Positions 43,872 through 55,923 of a stretch of 64,000 bases of DNA are shown in pieces. Under the pieces are notes generated by a model. That model did no database searches. It saw only the letters and a list, made by a program, of their open reading frames with translations, and was not told where the DNA came from. The translations under genes and the position numbers were made by a program. This DNA comes from Alteromonas halophila (lineage in GTDB: Bacteria > Pseudomonadota > Gammaproteobacteria > Enterobacterales > Alteromonadaceae), in contig NZ_BMXP01000002.1 of the NCBI RefSeq assembly GCF_014651815.1, positions 186,001-250,000 of the forward strand, given 5' to 3'. The first letter of the stretch is position 1; every line of letters starts with the position of its first letter.

Positions 43872-45620
43872 TTGCTCCCCAATGTGTTGTTCTTGCGTGT
43901 TCGTCGAGGTAAACAGCTGCGCGTTTCATTGTCGGCGTTTTCCCTTATTTTATCTTTATTTTTCGTGTCATTCCCTGCTTTTTCGAAGGATTTTGATTTA
44001 ATGCTGGTAGGCGGTTCCCTGCAAACCTGCTCCAGTTTTTTTCCGGATAATTGCGATAAACAAACGCAGTTTTCTGAAGCAAAAATGCAAAATAAATACA
44101 GAATTTCTGAGCAGGCTTACCAGCGTCTTGTGAAAAATAGCGCGCACTTTGTCCAGGAATTAAAAATTTTCGATGCGCTGAAAGCGAATAAATATTCAGA
44201 AAGCGCGTTTAATGAAACAGATCGCCAAGGCTTCTTTTCCCAGCTTGAATCGTTAGGTATAAGCAATAAAACGATCCAGCATCTGCCTGATGAACACTAC
44301 TACGCACTGCTCGACAGCCATGAAGTGTATCAGACCAGTGCACAGGGCGAGCGACTCAAAGAGCAGGTGAGCCTGATGCACACCGAAAATGTTCACAGTA
44401 AAGCCATTTATCAGGCGTTTGTCGATGAGGCCGCGCAGCGCGCTGGCGGAAAAACGCCGCACATTCTGGTGGTTACTGCCTCCTCCCGTGACCCTTTTGC
44501 AGTGGTGGACTTTTACACCTCGGTGTTTACTCAGGCGGGCGCCAGAGTCGACTGGTTGCCAGTCAGCGCCGCATTCGTTGAAGCCCGTCAGGACGGACAG
44601 TGTAATGAACTTGCCACTTACAGAGCCAGACACCACCTCTACGACAGAGCCAGGGTGTATCCGGTACTCAGCGACTATCAGCAGCAGCTTTGTGCGTCTC
44701 CCGAAAAGCTACGGGACCTAATTGCCACGGCGGACGGGATTTTCTTCAATGGTGGCGATCAGAGTAAGACGCTGGCGTCACTGATTGACAGCGAAGGGCG
44801 CGAGACAGATGTACTTCGTACCATGCGTGCCCGTGTCAGCGCGGGAAAGCTGATTGTAGGTGGCACCAGTGCTGGCACGGCGGTACAGGCAGGCGGCACA
44901 CAGGCAGGTATTCCGGTGCCAATGCTCACCAGTGGCGATCCAGCGACGGTCATGCATGACGGTGTTTTCTTTAACACTGCCCCATCAGTGCGCTGTGCGC
45001 AGGGTGAGTCATGTACCTCTACCGTGCCCGCGGGTGCCGTCACACTGCGAAGTGAAGGTGGTACCGGGCTGTTTCATCAGGGCTTACTGGATACCCACTT
45101 CTCCGAGCGCGACCGTGAGACCAGGCTGATCATGGCCACTGCACTGAGCCGGCAGACCCTTGGCTTTGGTGTTGATGAAACCACAGCGCTACTGGTCAAT
45201 ACACAAGGCGCAACGAGTACCTTTGATGTCATGGGCGAAGGCGGCGTATTTGTGGCCGATATGACCGACGGTCAGCTGGTGCGTGACTGGACAGATGGTG
45301 TCGTGCGCCATACCGTAGGTGGCAGGGCGCACTACTGGACAGCCGGTACCCAGGCGACGTATTCAGAGCGGTCATGGCAGGTAAGCCTGCCGGGTAAGCC
45401 GGTAACCGGCCGCGTTGTGGCCTCAGGCGCGCAAAGGGACGGCGTGTGGCGCAGCCAGATCACTGGACACTGTGGTGCGCGGGATGCCATTAACTGGGCG
45501 CAGTTTGGCAATCATTACAGCGTCAAAGCCGCCGCAGACACGGTATTTGCAAAATCAGAGGCTGGCCATTGCGGGTATCAGTCACTGCCTTTTGCTGTCA
45601 GTGGTCCGGTAACTGATTAA
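43872..45620 (+). CDS. Exported cyanophycinase (peptidase family S51)
   Basis: This 582-residue protein is a cyanophycinase. It has a signal peptide (hydrophobic helix at about 20-37, cleavage near FPAFS), and a catalytic domain with FFNGGDQSK, the nucleophile Ser333 in GGTSAGTAV, and DTHFSERDRETR. Bacterial cytosolic forms are about half this length; the length and the signal peptide fit the exported CphE type, which cuts cyanophycin to beta-Asp-Arg dipeptides. The TTG at 43872 is used as start because AGGAGG lies five bases upstream. It is divergent from the receptor, transporter and dipeptidase genes, with which it forms a cyanophycin-use locus. Confidence 0.88.
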   Translation: MLPNVLFLRVRRGKQLRVSLSAFSLILSLFFVSFPAFSKDFDLMLVGGSLQTCSSFFPDNCDKQTQFSEAKMQNKYRISEQAYQRLVKNSAHFVQELKIFDALKANKYSESAFNETDRQGFFSQLESLGISNKTIQHLPDEHYYALLDSHEVYQTSAQGERLKEQVSLMHTENVHSKAIYQAFVDEAAQRAGGKTPHILVVTASSRDPFAVVDFYTSVFTQAGARVDWLPVSAAFVEARQDGQCNELATYRARHHLYDRARVYPVLSDYQQQLCASPEKLRDLIATADGIFFNGGDQSKTLASLIDSEGRETDVLRTMRARVSAGKLIVGGTSAGTAVQAGGTQAGIPVPMLTSGDPATVMHDGVFFNTAPSVRCAQGESCTSTVPAGAVTLRSEGGTGLFHQGLLDTHFSERDRETRLIMATALSRQTLGFGVDETTALLVNTQGATSTFDVMGEGGVFVADMTDGQLVRDWTDGVVRHTVGGRAHYWTAGTQATYSERSWQVSLPGKPVTGRVVASGAQRDGVWRSQITGHCGARDAINWAQFGNHYSVKAAADTVFAKSEAGHCGYQSLPFAVSGPVTD

Positions 45621-45634
45621 AAGCCAAAGAAAAT

Positions 45635-46615
45635 TCAGGAGCGCTTGCCATAGTAAGCTTCTACGCGCAGCGCAACGCCATAGGACGGCGAAAACGACTC
45701 GTCGCGCAGCCACAGCACAAAGGGCTCGACTTCAAAAAACAGCCACTCGCGGTACCGGTTTGCGCGCCAGCGCAGACCGGTGTAAACCTCCTCGACGCGA
45801 TAACTGGGCTGACTCAGGCCCTCAACCAGCGTGTGGAACAGCAGTGCATTTTTCTCGTCGATTGGATGCAGCCACTGTACGTCGTGACGCCACAGCCAGT
45901 CATTGCTGTCGTCCCGAAAATAAAAGCGGTTATTCAGGCGCACCACATTTTCGGTATCACTGACATGCTGTACAGACAGGCCCAGCTCTGCTCCCAGCCG
46001 GTCACGGGTGTAGTAATACAGCTCGGTGTCATAGCGCACGGCCCAGTGGCGGGAAAGGGCACTGGCATCCTGAAACTGTGTTTTGACATAAAGTTGATCA
46101 CGTCGCCCGGCCCCCACGCGGTATGAAAGCCGCGAATCCTGATCAGGCCTGAACCGTAATGCCAGCGTGGTGCTTTCACGTTGCCGCATTGAATTGTCGC
46201 GAGCTGCACGGATAGTATTATCCTGCGACTCATCCTCGTTATCACTCAGCAATAAGTCCACACGGTTTTCCAGAGCAGGCAACTGTACCCGGATACGAAA
46301 TCGAAGATCGGTTTGTGCAATATCCCGGGTACGTGGCTCCCAGGCCAGCTGAATACGTCCCTCAGCGCGTGCATTTTTATAGGCGGTACTGCCGTCTGCA
46401 GCAAAAAAGCTGTCTAGCTGCCGGACGGTATAATCCATGGATTCAGTGAAGCCATCCTGCCATGTATCAAGCCAGTGTGAACGTTCACTTTGCGGATTGT
46501 CGCTGGTGGTGTGTTGTGGCGGCGGAATCAGCGGGGCAGCCTCAATGCCGGACACAGCAGCGACTTCATCGGCCATAGCCAACGTACTGCAGACCACTAA
46601 CCAGTAGCACGCCAT
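45635..46615 (-). CDS. Predicted outer-membrane beta-barrel protein, unknown
   Basis: This 326-residue protein has a signal peptide (cleavage near TLAMA, about residue 14) and a C-terminal region of alternating hydrophobic and aromatic strands (RYDTELYYYTRDRLGAEL, NRFYFRDDSNDWLWR, WLFFEVEPFVLWLRD), the pattern of an outer-membrane barrel. It is not recognised further. AAGGAG lies eight bases upstream of the ATG. It is convergent with the cyanophycinase gene, 14 bases away, so a place in the cyanophycin locus is possible but not shown. Confidence 0.75.
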   Translation of the reverse strand: MACYWLVVCSTLAMADEVAAVSGIEAAPLIPPPQHTTSDNPQSERSHWLDTWQDGFTESMDYTVRQLDSFFAADGSTAYKNARAEGRIQLAWEPRTRDIAQTDLRFRIRVQLPALENRVDLLLSDNEDESQDNTIRAARDNSMRQRESTTLALRFRPDQDSRLSYRVGAGRRDQLYVKTQFQDASALSRHWAVRYDTELYYYTRDRLGAELGLSVQHVSDTENVVRLNNRFYFRDDSNDWLWRHDVQWLHPIDEKNALLFHTLVEGLSQPSYRVEEVYTGLRWRANRYREWLFFEVEPFVLWLRDESFSPSYGVALRVEAYYGKRS

Positions 46616-46915
46616 GACCAGTACTCCTTACCTAAAACGACAACTGCCTCTGCTGCATACTGTCTTTTTATGTTGAAAATGACCTGACGACGGTACAGGC
46701 TCATGATACAAGCATGCAACTGGCGCTGGCAGAGGTCAACTTATTACTCATCCTGGAGGGAGGCGCAGCTGCTTTTCGATACCCTGCAATCTGGACTGGT
46801 TATGGAAAACAGGGCGTTTGCCAGCAATGCAGACGACACAATCTTTGCAAATAATCTGGTGAAAGCTTAGCCCTGCAATGGCATACTGGACGCTCGCAAT
46901 GCAAGGAGAAGTAAG
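46616..46915. other. Intergenic stretch upstream of tatA
   Basis: About 300 bases with no clear gene. A minus-strand frame (46748-46936) ends in a small Cys-rich stretch (CKDCVVC) and overlaps the tatA start in antisense; it is discussed as a doubtful candidate. The tatA ribosome-binding site AAGGAG lies at the right end. Confidence 0.4.
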
Positions 46916-47152
46916 ATGGGCATTAGTATGTGGCAACTGCTGATTATTCTGGTCATAGTGGTTCTGCTGTTTGGTACCAAACGCCTTAAAAATATTGGCT
47001 CGGATCTCGGTGGTGCAATTAAAGGGTTTAAAAGTGCGGTAACCGACGATAAAGACGCCGACTTTGATGGCGACAAAAAAGTCGAAGAAAAGCAGCAGGC
47101 CGATGCCGCTGATTCGCAGCAGACAACGGCGAAAACAAAAGAAAAATCCTGA
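46916..47152 (+). CDS. tatA: Twin-arginine translocase subunit TatA
   Basis: This 78-residue inner-membrane protein forms the pore ring for folded Tat substrates. It has a single hydrophobic helix at the N-terminus ([19 protein letters not shown]), the FGTKRL hinge, and the amphipathic helix [17 protein letters not shown], then a charged tail. AAGGAG precedes the ATG. Its stop overlaps the tatB start by one base; tatA, tatB and tatC form an operon. Confidence 0.96.
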   Translation: MGISMWQLLIILVIVVLLFGTKRLKNIGSDLGGAIKGFKSAVTDDKDADFDGDKKVEEKQQADAADSQQTTAKTKEKS

Positions 47153-47451
47153 TGTTCGACATTGGCTTTTGGGAAATTCTGGTCATTGGTGTGCTGGCCT
47201 TGTTAATACTGGGGCCGGAACGCCTGCCTGGTGCCATGCGATCTACCTTTTATACCATACGCAGCGTGCGCAATGCGGCGTCTGGTTTTAAGCAGGAGGT
47301 TGAACACCAGCTTCGTGTCCATGAGCTGCATGAAAACTTAAAAAAAGCGGAACAGAAGGGCCTCAATGATATGTCTCCCGAGCTGAAAAAAAGTGTGGAT
47401 GAGCTCAAAGATGCCGCTGAGTCGGTCAGAGAACCTTATAAAAAGAAATAG
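47152..47451 (+). CDS. tatB: Twin-arginine translocase subunit TatB
   Basis: This 99-residue protein forms the substrate-receptor complex with TatC. It begins [20 protein letters not shown], a single membrane helix, then GPERLPGA and an amphipathic helix with a charged tail. It is shorter than E. coli TatB (about 170 residues) because the tail is brief. It abuts tatC with no gap. Confidence 0.95.
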   Translation: MFDIGFWEILVIGVLALLILGPERLPGAMRSTFYTIRSVRNAASGFKQEVEHQLRVHELHENLKKAEQKGLNDMSPELKKSVDELKDAAESVREPYKKK

Positions 47452-48204
47452 ATGTCAGACGAAAACAGTTTACTGTCCCACCTTATAGAACTGCGATCCC
47501 GAATTCTCAAAGCACTGGCTAGTGTGCTGCTGGTGTTTCTGGCGCTGGCGTATTTTAGTCAGGATCTTTATCAGTGGCTGGCGACGCCGCTGCTGCAGGC
47601 GTTGCCGGAAGCAAGCTCGATGATCGCAACCGATGTGGCCTCGCCGTTTTTTGCACCGTTTAAATTGACCCTGGTATTGTCGTTTTTTATTGCCATTCCC
47701 TATGTGCTGTATCAGGTTTGGGCATTTGTGGCGCCGGGGTTGTATCGCAATGAAAAAAAACTGATTGCACCTCTGTTGTTATCGAGTACGCTGCTTTTTT
47801 ACGCCGGTATCGCTTTTGCGTATTATGTGGTCTTTCCGCTGGCCTTCGCGTTTTTTACCAGCGTTGCGCCGCAAGGCGTCACGGTTAGTACGGACATTTC
47901 CAGTTATCTCAATTTTGTATTGAAACTCTTTTTCGCGTTTGGCGTCTCATTTGAAATCCCAATCGCGATTATTTTAATGTGCTGGACTGGGGTAACGGAT
48001 GCCAAATCACTACGTGCGAAGCGTCCTTATGTGATCGTAGGGGTGTTCGTGATTGGAATGCTGCTGACGCCGCCGGATGTTATTTCGCAAACGCTGCTGG
48101 CATTACCGATGTGGCTGCTATTTGAAGTCGGGGTACTGATTGGTGGTCTTTATGCAGCGAAACGTGACGATGAGGCCGATAATACGTCGCACGTCGATCC
48201 CTAA
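47452..48204 (+). CDS. tatC: Twin-arginine translocase subunit TatC
   Basis: This 250-residue protein has six membrane helices and is the receptor for twin-arginine signal peptides. The N-terminal HLIELRSRILKAL with its conserved Glu, and the first periplasmic loop with PLLQALPEASSMIATDVASPFF, are typical, as is FGVSFEIPIAI. It directly follows tatB. A signal-peptide protein and tatD follow. Confidence 0.97.
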   Translation: MSDENSLLSHLIELRSRILKALASVLLVFLALAYFSQDLYQWLATPLLQALPEASSMIATDVASPFFAPFKLTLVLSFFIAIPYVLYQVWAFVAPGLYRNEKKLIAPLLLSSTLLFYAGIAFAYYVVFPLAFAFFTSVAPQGVTVSTDISSYLNFVLKLFFAFGVSFEIPIAIILMCWTGVTDAKSLRAKRPYVIVGVFVIGMLLTPPDVISQTLLALPMWLLFEVGVLIGGLYAAKRDDEADNTSHVDP

Positions 48205-48235
48205 TTTAGCAAGCTCATTAGCTGAAGGATATTAA

Positions 48236-48778
48236 ATGAAGTATAACGCGTTACTCTTACTGAGTTTTATTGGTTTAGGGGCACCGACAACGGTTGCTGC
48301 AGAGACCATAGAGAATGCGCTGGCAAAGTGCAGCGAACAAAAAAACAGCCTGCAGAGACTGGTCTGTTACGACAGGGTCGTAAAGGATCTGAATCAGTAT
48401 TCTGGGCTTGATGGTTCAGTAACCCGTCATCAGCCAGTGCCAAAAGCACGGCCTGAGAATCCGCTGCCACTGGCCAATGATTCCAATTCACAGCGCCAGC
48501 AGCAACGTAAGCCTGAAACCCGGTTTGGTCTGGAACATACCGAAGACAACACCACGGAATCAGATACCATGAGCGCGATGATTGCTGAAGCTGAAAAATC
48601 ACTTCGTGGTCAGTATGTCATAACGCTCGATAATGGGACCGTATGGCGGCAGACCGATCAGGAATACTTCAGTCTGAAAGCCGGACAAAGTGTCACGATT
48701 GAACGTGGAATTCTGGGCGCTTTTTATCTTTCCCGCAGTGGTGCGAACAAGCAAATAAAGGTTAAACGCGTCGAATAA
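48236..48778 (+). CDS. Hypothetical exported protein with CxnD...CYD motif
   Basis: This 180-residue protein has a signal peptide (cleavage near TVAAE, about residue 22). The mature start CSEQKNSLQRLVCYDRVV resembles the cysteine-pair motif of TagO/VasI-like and other small exported proteins. A low-complexity Gln/Asn region (about 65-105) leads to a C-terminal beta domain (YVITLDNGTVWRQTDQEYFSLKAGQSVTIERG). It should be periplasmic. It lies between tatC and tatD, touching the tatD start. The function is unknown. Confidence 0.8.
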   Translation: MKYNALLLLSFIGLGAPTTVAAETIENALAKCSEQKNSLQRLVCYDRVVKDLNQYSGLDGSVTRHQPVPKARPENPLPLANDSNSQRQQQRKPETRFGLEHTEDNTTESDTMSAMIAEAEKSLRGQYVITLDNGTVWRQTDQEYFSLKAGQSVTIERGILGAFYLSRSGANKQIKVKRVE

Positions 48779-49555
48779 ATGAAGTGGTTTGATGCGGGTG
48801 TAAATCTTACCGACGACCGTCTGGATGCAGAGGCAGTGATTACAGACGCACTTGCTGCATCGGTCCAGCGGTTGTGTGTCATCACTACACACCCAGACGA
48901 GTGGCAACGGGCGCGTGAACTGCATGCGCAGTTTCCACAGCAGATTTGCTATACCCTGGGAGTGCATCCGCATCACGCAAAAGATGTGACAGAAGCCGAC
49001 TTTACCCGTCTTCGCGACATGATATCCCTGCCAGGCGTGGTGGCCCTTGGCGAGTGCGGGCTGGACTTTAACCGTAATTTCTCGCCGCAGGATACGCAGA
49101 TAGCGGTTTTTAAAAGGCAGTTGTCTATCGCGGCAGAGACGGGCAAGCCCGTTTATCTGCATGAACGGGACGCGTTTGATACCCAGTGCGCCTGTCTTAA
49201 ACCGGTGGTTTCGTCATTATCAGGCGGTATTGCACATTGCTTCACTCAGGGCCAGCGTCAGCTCGATGCATATCTTGAAATGGGACTGTATATCGGCATT
49301 ACTGGCTGGGTCTGCGATCCGAAACGCGGTGATGCCTTACGCCAGTGCATTCCTTCTCTGCCTCTGGATAAACTGATCCTCGAAACCGATGCCCCCTATT
49401 TGTTTCCTAAGTCATTGCGTCCGCGCCAGCGTAATAATACCCCGTCGTGCCTGCCTCATATCGGCGAGCAGGTAGCGTCGCTGTATGACATCTCACCTGC
49501 ACAAATCAGCGCTAGCAGTTATGCTAATACCTGCAGGTTATTCGGGATGGACTGA
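48779..49555 (+). CDS. tatD: TatD-family metal-dependent DNase
   Basis: This 258-residue protein is a TIM-barrel metal hydrolase, with DNase activity in E. coli and no need in Tat export. GVHPHHAKD, GECGLDFNRNFS, GIAHCFTQG and ETDAPYL carry the metal ligands in the family order. The place just behind tatABC is conserved. It follows the exported hypothetical gene with no gap and is followed by a GGDEF gene ten bases on, so it is in a longer operon. Confidence 0.95.
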   Translation: MKWFDAGVNLTDDRLDAEAVITDALAASVQRLCVITTHPDEWQRARELHAQFPQQICYTLGVHPHHAKDVTEADFTRLRDMISLPGVVALGECGLDFNRNFSPQDTQIAVFKRQLSIAAETGKPVYLHERDAFDTQCACLKPVVSSLSGGIAHCFTQGQRQLDAYLEMGLYIGITGWVCDPKRGDALRQCIPSLPLDKLILETDAPYLFPKSLRPRQRNNTPSCLPHIGEQVASLYDISPAQISASSYANTCRLFGMD

Positions 49556-49564
49556 TTCGACATT

Positions 49565-52461
<2,897 letters not shown>

Positions 52462-52478
52462 CACGCGCTTCGCCGTCG

Positions 52479-52506
52479 CTACAGTGCGGATTTATTCGCA
52501 CTGTAG
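52479..52506. terminator. Convergent terminator between hemB and gppA
   Basis: A perfect ten-base-pair stem (CTACAGTGCG pairing with CGCACTGTAG) with an eight-base loop lies between hemB and gppA; the right arm is inside the last codons of gppA. Confidence 0.7.
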
Positions 52507-54006
52507 CTGCCACCCGGCACGATGCTGCAGCCAGCATTCGTTGGCCAGCTCAGCATTAATTAACGGGTGGGCTTTGAGCCAGCCTGGCGGAAAGGAAATG
52601 GTCCAGTCGTCGCCACTCACCTGTAAGCGTATGTCTGGCAGGTGCTTGTTCTGACGGCGCAGGCAAACCACTACGGAAATGCGTAATAGTCGCAGCAGTG
52701 CCAGTAACATTGGACGCACATCCTCGTGATAGTTGCTAAATGTAGTGGTATCAATGGCCAGCCGGTGCTGACCCACCAGATCACGGATGGCACTGCGCTG
52801 AAGCTGCGTAAAACCAGGCATATCAATATGAGAAAGAATGTAGGCACCGTGCTGGTGGTGCTTTTTATATTCGATATGCAGACCAATCTCATGCAGCGTG
52901 GCCGCCGCCTCAAGAATGGCTTCGGTGTCCAGGTGACAAATCTGGTGCTGTGCGCACATCTGGTGGCACAGTTTAAGCGAGACTCCGGCTACCGTTTGCG
53001 CATGCGCTGCATCAATATGGTAACGGCCCAGCGCCTGATTCAGGGTCTGGGTTCGGCGGTCGTTTTTTTGCAGATTATCGAGCATGCCATAGATAAGCCC
53101 CTCGCGCAGCGCTCCGCCTGCAATGTTCATGGTTTCAATATGCATTGCTTCAAACAGTGCAATGAGGATCGCCAGACCACTGGGAAAAATAGGCCGTCGA
53201 CTTGCTTCAAGTCCTTCGATTGTCAGTTTATCGACGTGTCCGTCATCAATACATTGTTGGCGCAGCTGGTAAAGGTAGTCGAGCCGAATGGCATCGCTGA
53301 TCCTCTGTGCCACCAGAATCTCGGTGATGGCCTGCGGCGTACCTGATGCACCCAGACAATTATCCCAGTCAAAACACAAAAAGGCATCCGCTACTGCATC
53401 AATCTGCTGATGTGCAGCAGCAATGGCACTGTCAAATTCGGCCTGGGTTGTGCGGCCACCGGTAAAGTAACGCTCCATGAAGGTCACACAGCCAATGTCC
53501 AGGCTTTTCAGGTGCATGGGGGTCATGTCATTACCGATGATCACTTCCGTACTGGCGCCACCAATATCAATAACCAGTGTGTTGCCCTGATTGGCTGACG
53601 TATACGCAACGCCCAGGTAGATTTGCCGGGCTTCTTCTTCACCGCTTATCACATCCAGCCGGTGCTTAAGAATGTTTTCCGCTTTACTGACAAATTCGCT
53701 GGCATTTGTGGCGAGACGTAACGTCGCAGTTGCAACAATTTTGATATTCGAAGGAGGGATATCCTGCAGTCGCTCAGCAAAGGTATACAGGCATTGCCAG
53801 CCACGTTCCATGCTCGCAGCATCCAGCTTAAGCTGCTCATCGAGGCCCGCTGCCAGACGTACTTTTTGCTTAATTTTGTTGATGATTTGCACACTGCCGT
53901 TAACAACGTGCACAACCACCATATGAAAACTGTTGGAGCCAAGATCAACAGCGGCGTAGTACTCACCCTGTGTGGTTGTGGGATGGGTAAACGCCGCCTG
54001 CTGCAT
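52492..54006 (-). CDS. gppA: Ppx/GppA phosphatase, probably GppA
   Basis: This 504-residue protein removes the gamma phosphate of pppGpp and degrades polyphosphate. It has an N-terminal two-part ASKHA domain (AAVDLGSNSFHMVVV, ATATLRLATNA, SGEEEARQIYLGVA, VIDIGGASTEV) and a C-terminal HD-like region. The segments KVRLAAGLDEQ and MERGWQCLYTFAERLQDIP are closer to GppA than to Ppx. The order gppA-rhlB on one strand and trxA-rho on the other is that of E. coli. It is six bases from rhlB. Confidence 0.92.
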   Translation of the reverse strand: MQQAAFTHPTTTQGEYYAAVDLGSNSFHMVVVHVVNGSVQIINKIKQKVRLAAGLDEQLKLDAASMERGWQCLYTFAERLQDIPPSNIKIVATATLRLATNASEFVSKAENILKHRLDVISGEEEARQIYLGVAYTSANQGNTLVIDIGGASTEVIIGNDMTPMHLKSLDIGCVTFMERYFTGGRTTQAEFDSAIAAAHQQIDAVADAFLCFDWDNCLGASGTPQAITEILVAQRISDAIRLDYLYQLRQQCIDDGHVDKLTIEGLEASRRPIFPSGLAILIALFEAMHIETMNIAGGALREGLIYGMLDNLQKNDRRTQTLNQALGRYHIDAAHAQTVAGVSLKLCHQMCAQHQICHLDTEAILEAAATLHEIGLHIEYKKHHQHGAYILSHIDMPGFTQLQRSAIRDLVGQHRLAIDTTTFSNYHEDVRPMLLALLRLLRISVVVCLRRQNKHLPDIRLQVSGDDWTISFPPGWLKAHPLINAELANECWLQHRAGWQLQCE

Positions 54007-54012
54007 ATTCGG

Positions 54013-55290
54013 TTATCCGTTTTGTTTTTTCTGTGGTGGCTTGCCGCGCCCACGGCCCCGGCGCGATGAATTGCGCGCATTCGGTGTGCGTCTTCGACGC
54101 GGCTTGGGCGTTTTTACATCGTCGAGCAGCGCACCGCGATCGTAATCGGTTACCGGGATGGCGTGAGATATGTATTGTTCAATCGCAGGCAGGTTCAGTG
54201 CATACTTTTCACAGGCAAAGCTGATGGCATGGCCACTTTTTCCGGCGCGACCTGTACGACCAATACGGTGCACATAGTCTTCTGCATCGTCCGGCAGATC
54301 GTAATTGAATACATGTGTCACGGCTTCGATGTGCAGGCCGCGGGCGGCTACGTCGGTGGCGACCAGTACATCCAGGTTGCCTTTTGAAAAGTCGTCCAGA
54401 ATAGCCAGGCGCTTTTTCTGAGGTACGTCTCCGCTCAGTAAGCCAACCCGGTGGCCGTCGGCGGCCAGCCAGTCGTTGACCCGCTCACAGCCGCTTTTGG
54501 TGTTGGCAAACACAATGGCTTTTTCAGGCCACTCTTCTTCCATCAGCGTCAGCAGAAGTAGCATTTTGTCTTCGTCTGACGGATAAAACAGCTCTTCTTT
54601 AACCCGGCTGGCGGTCTTTTGTTCAGGCTCAACCTGCACATGGGTGGGGTTGTTCATATGCTCATACGCCAGCTCCTGCACCCGGTAACTCAGGGTGGCA
54701 GAAAACAGCATACTCAGACGTTCGGTAGCCGCAGGCATCCGTCTGAACAAAAAGCGAATGTCTTTGATAAAGCCCAAATCGAACATGCGGTCAGCTTCAT
54801 CGAGCACCGCCACCTGAATGTTATTCAGGGTGAACACGTTTTGCTTATAATAATCGAGTATGCGGCCGGTCGTACCAATAATGATATCCACCCCATCCTC
54901 AAGCACTTCACGTTGACTTTGGTAACCTTCGCCCCCATAAATCAAACCAAGTGATAAGCCAGTGTGTTCACTGAGCAGTTTTGCATCATTGTATATCTGA
55001 ACGGCAAGCTCTCGTGTTGGCGCCATAATAATGGCTCTGGGGCCTTTACTGGCATCGGTGTCGTTGGCCCGGCCTAACAGATAGTGGAAAGTGGCAACCA
55101 AAAATGCCATGGTCTTTCCGGTACCTGTTTGCGCCTGGCCAGCAATATCCAGACCGTCCAGTAAGGGTGGTAGAGAGAGCGCCTGAATCGGCGTACAATG
55201 CGTAAAATTTTCTGCCAGCAGGGCGTCAAGCACCTTGCTGTTAATCGGCAGATCGGAAAAATGCGTTTCAGTTAAATGTGTGGTTTGCAT
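54013..55290 (-). CDS. rhlB: ATP-dependent RNA helicase RhlB
   Basis: This 425-residue DEAD-box helicase is part of the RNA degradosome in enterics. The Q motif [16 protein letters not shown], the Walker [13 protein letters not shown] ([14 protein letters not shown]), SAT and the C-terminal motifs [10 protein letters not shown] and [10 protein letters not shown] are intact. It ends in a basic Arg/Lys-rich tail that should bind RNA. It is divergent from trxA and heads the rhlB-gppA operon. Confidence 0.95.
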   Translation of the reverse strand: MQTTHLTETHFSDLPINSKVLDALLAENFTHCTPIQALSLPPLLDGLDIAGQAQTGTGKTMAFLVATFHYLLGRANDTDASKGPRAIIMAPTRELAVQIYNDAKLLSEHTGLSLGLIYGGEGYQSQREVLEDGVDIIIGTTGRILDYYKQNVFTLNNIQVAVLDEADRMFDLGFIKDIRFLFRRMPAATERLSMLFSATLSYRVQELAYEHMNNPTHVQVEPEQKTASRVKEELFYPSDEDKMLLLLTLMEEEWPEKAIVFANTKSGCERVNDWLAADGHRVGLLSGDVPQKKRLAILDDFSKGNLDVLVATDVAARGLHIEAVTHVFNYDLPDDAEDYVHRIGRTGRAGKSGHAISFACEKYALNLPAIEQYISHAIPVTDYDRGALLDDVKTPKPRRRRTPNARNSSRRGRGRGKPPQKKQNG

Positions 55291-55389
55291 AGCTTATAGC
55301 TTATCAGTGCTTGCATTAAAAAACAGTTTCTATATAACACTCATGGTTGAGCTGAACAAATCAGCGACAGACCAAATTTGGAGAAGAGA

Positions 55390-55666
55390 ATGAGCGACAA
55401 TATTATCCAGTTATCAGACGATAAATTCGAAGCAGACGTCATCAATGCTGAAGGTCCTGTGCTGGTTGACAGAAGTTGCGAGCGAGTATGACGGCAAGTT
55501 AACAGTTGGCAAGTTGAATGTCGATGAAAATAACGAAACCCCGCCAAAATATGGGATCCGTGGCATTCCTACACTACTGCTTTTCAAAGGCGGTAATGTA
55601 GCAGCAACCAAAGTTGGCGCATTATCAAAAGCGCAACTGACAGAGTTTCTGAACGAAAACCTGTAA
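55390..55666 (+). pseudogene. trxA: Thioredoxin 1 gene with active-site deletion
   Basis: This is trxA by sequence and place (rhlB/trxA/rho). It begins normally with [13 protein letters not shown] and runs to VLVD (codon ending at 55470). It then jumps to [16 protein letters not shown] in another frame and continues normally to the end ([12 protein letters not shown]). Compared with the family, about 50 bases are missing, which removes the WCGPC redox site and shifts the frame. Translation from the true start would stop at 55491 after 33 residues. The flanks are intact, so this is a clean internal deletion or an assembly error. Without the CGPC site the product cannot act as a thioredoxin. 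Confidence 0.88.
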
Positions 55667-55680
55667 GTGCTTTGCGGCGT

Positions 55681-55703
55681 GCCCGGTGTCAGTATCACCG
55701 GGC
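55681..55703 (+). terminator. Terminator after trxA
   Basis: An eight-base-pair stem (GCCCGGTG pairing with CACCGGGC) with a seven-base loop follows the trxA end; the sequence behind it is CGCTCTTAT, with only a short T-run. Confidence 0.6.
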
Positions 55704-55923
55704 CGCTCTTATATTCCTGCGGCTTTTTTACGATTTTAAACATTTCTCCGGCAAAAGGCTGGACGAACCTCATTTATGGTGCTAACGTTCTAAAAGCTCT
55801 CATCTGAGCAGCGTTCTGCTTTGTCCACATCCGGGCAGCTACATATATCAATCCTTTAATCAAACAAACTAACAAGTGACGAATAGTCCTGTAAGCGAAG
55901 TTCAAGCACAAAGACCCACCAGT

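Noticed and set aside
52726..53346. 206-codon plus-strand frame inside gppA
   Set aside because: It is antisense to well-conserved GppA coding sequence.
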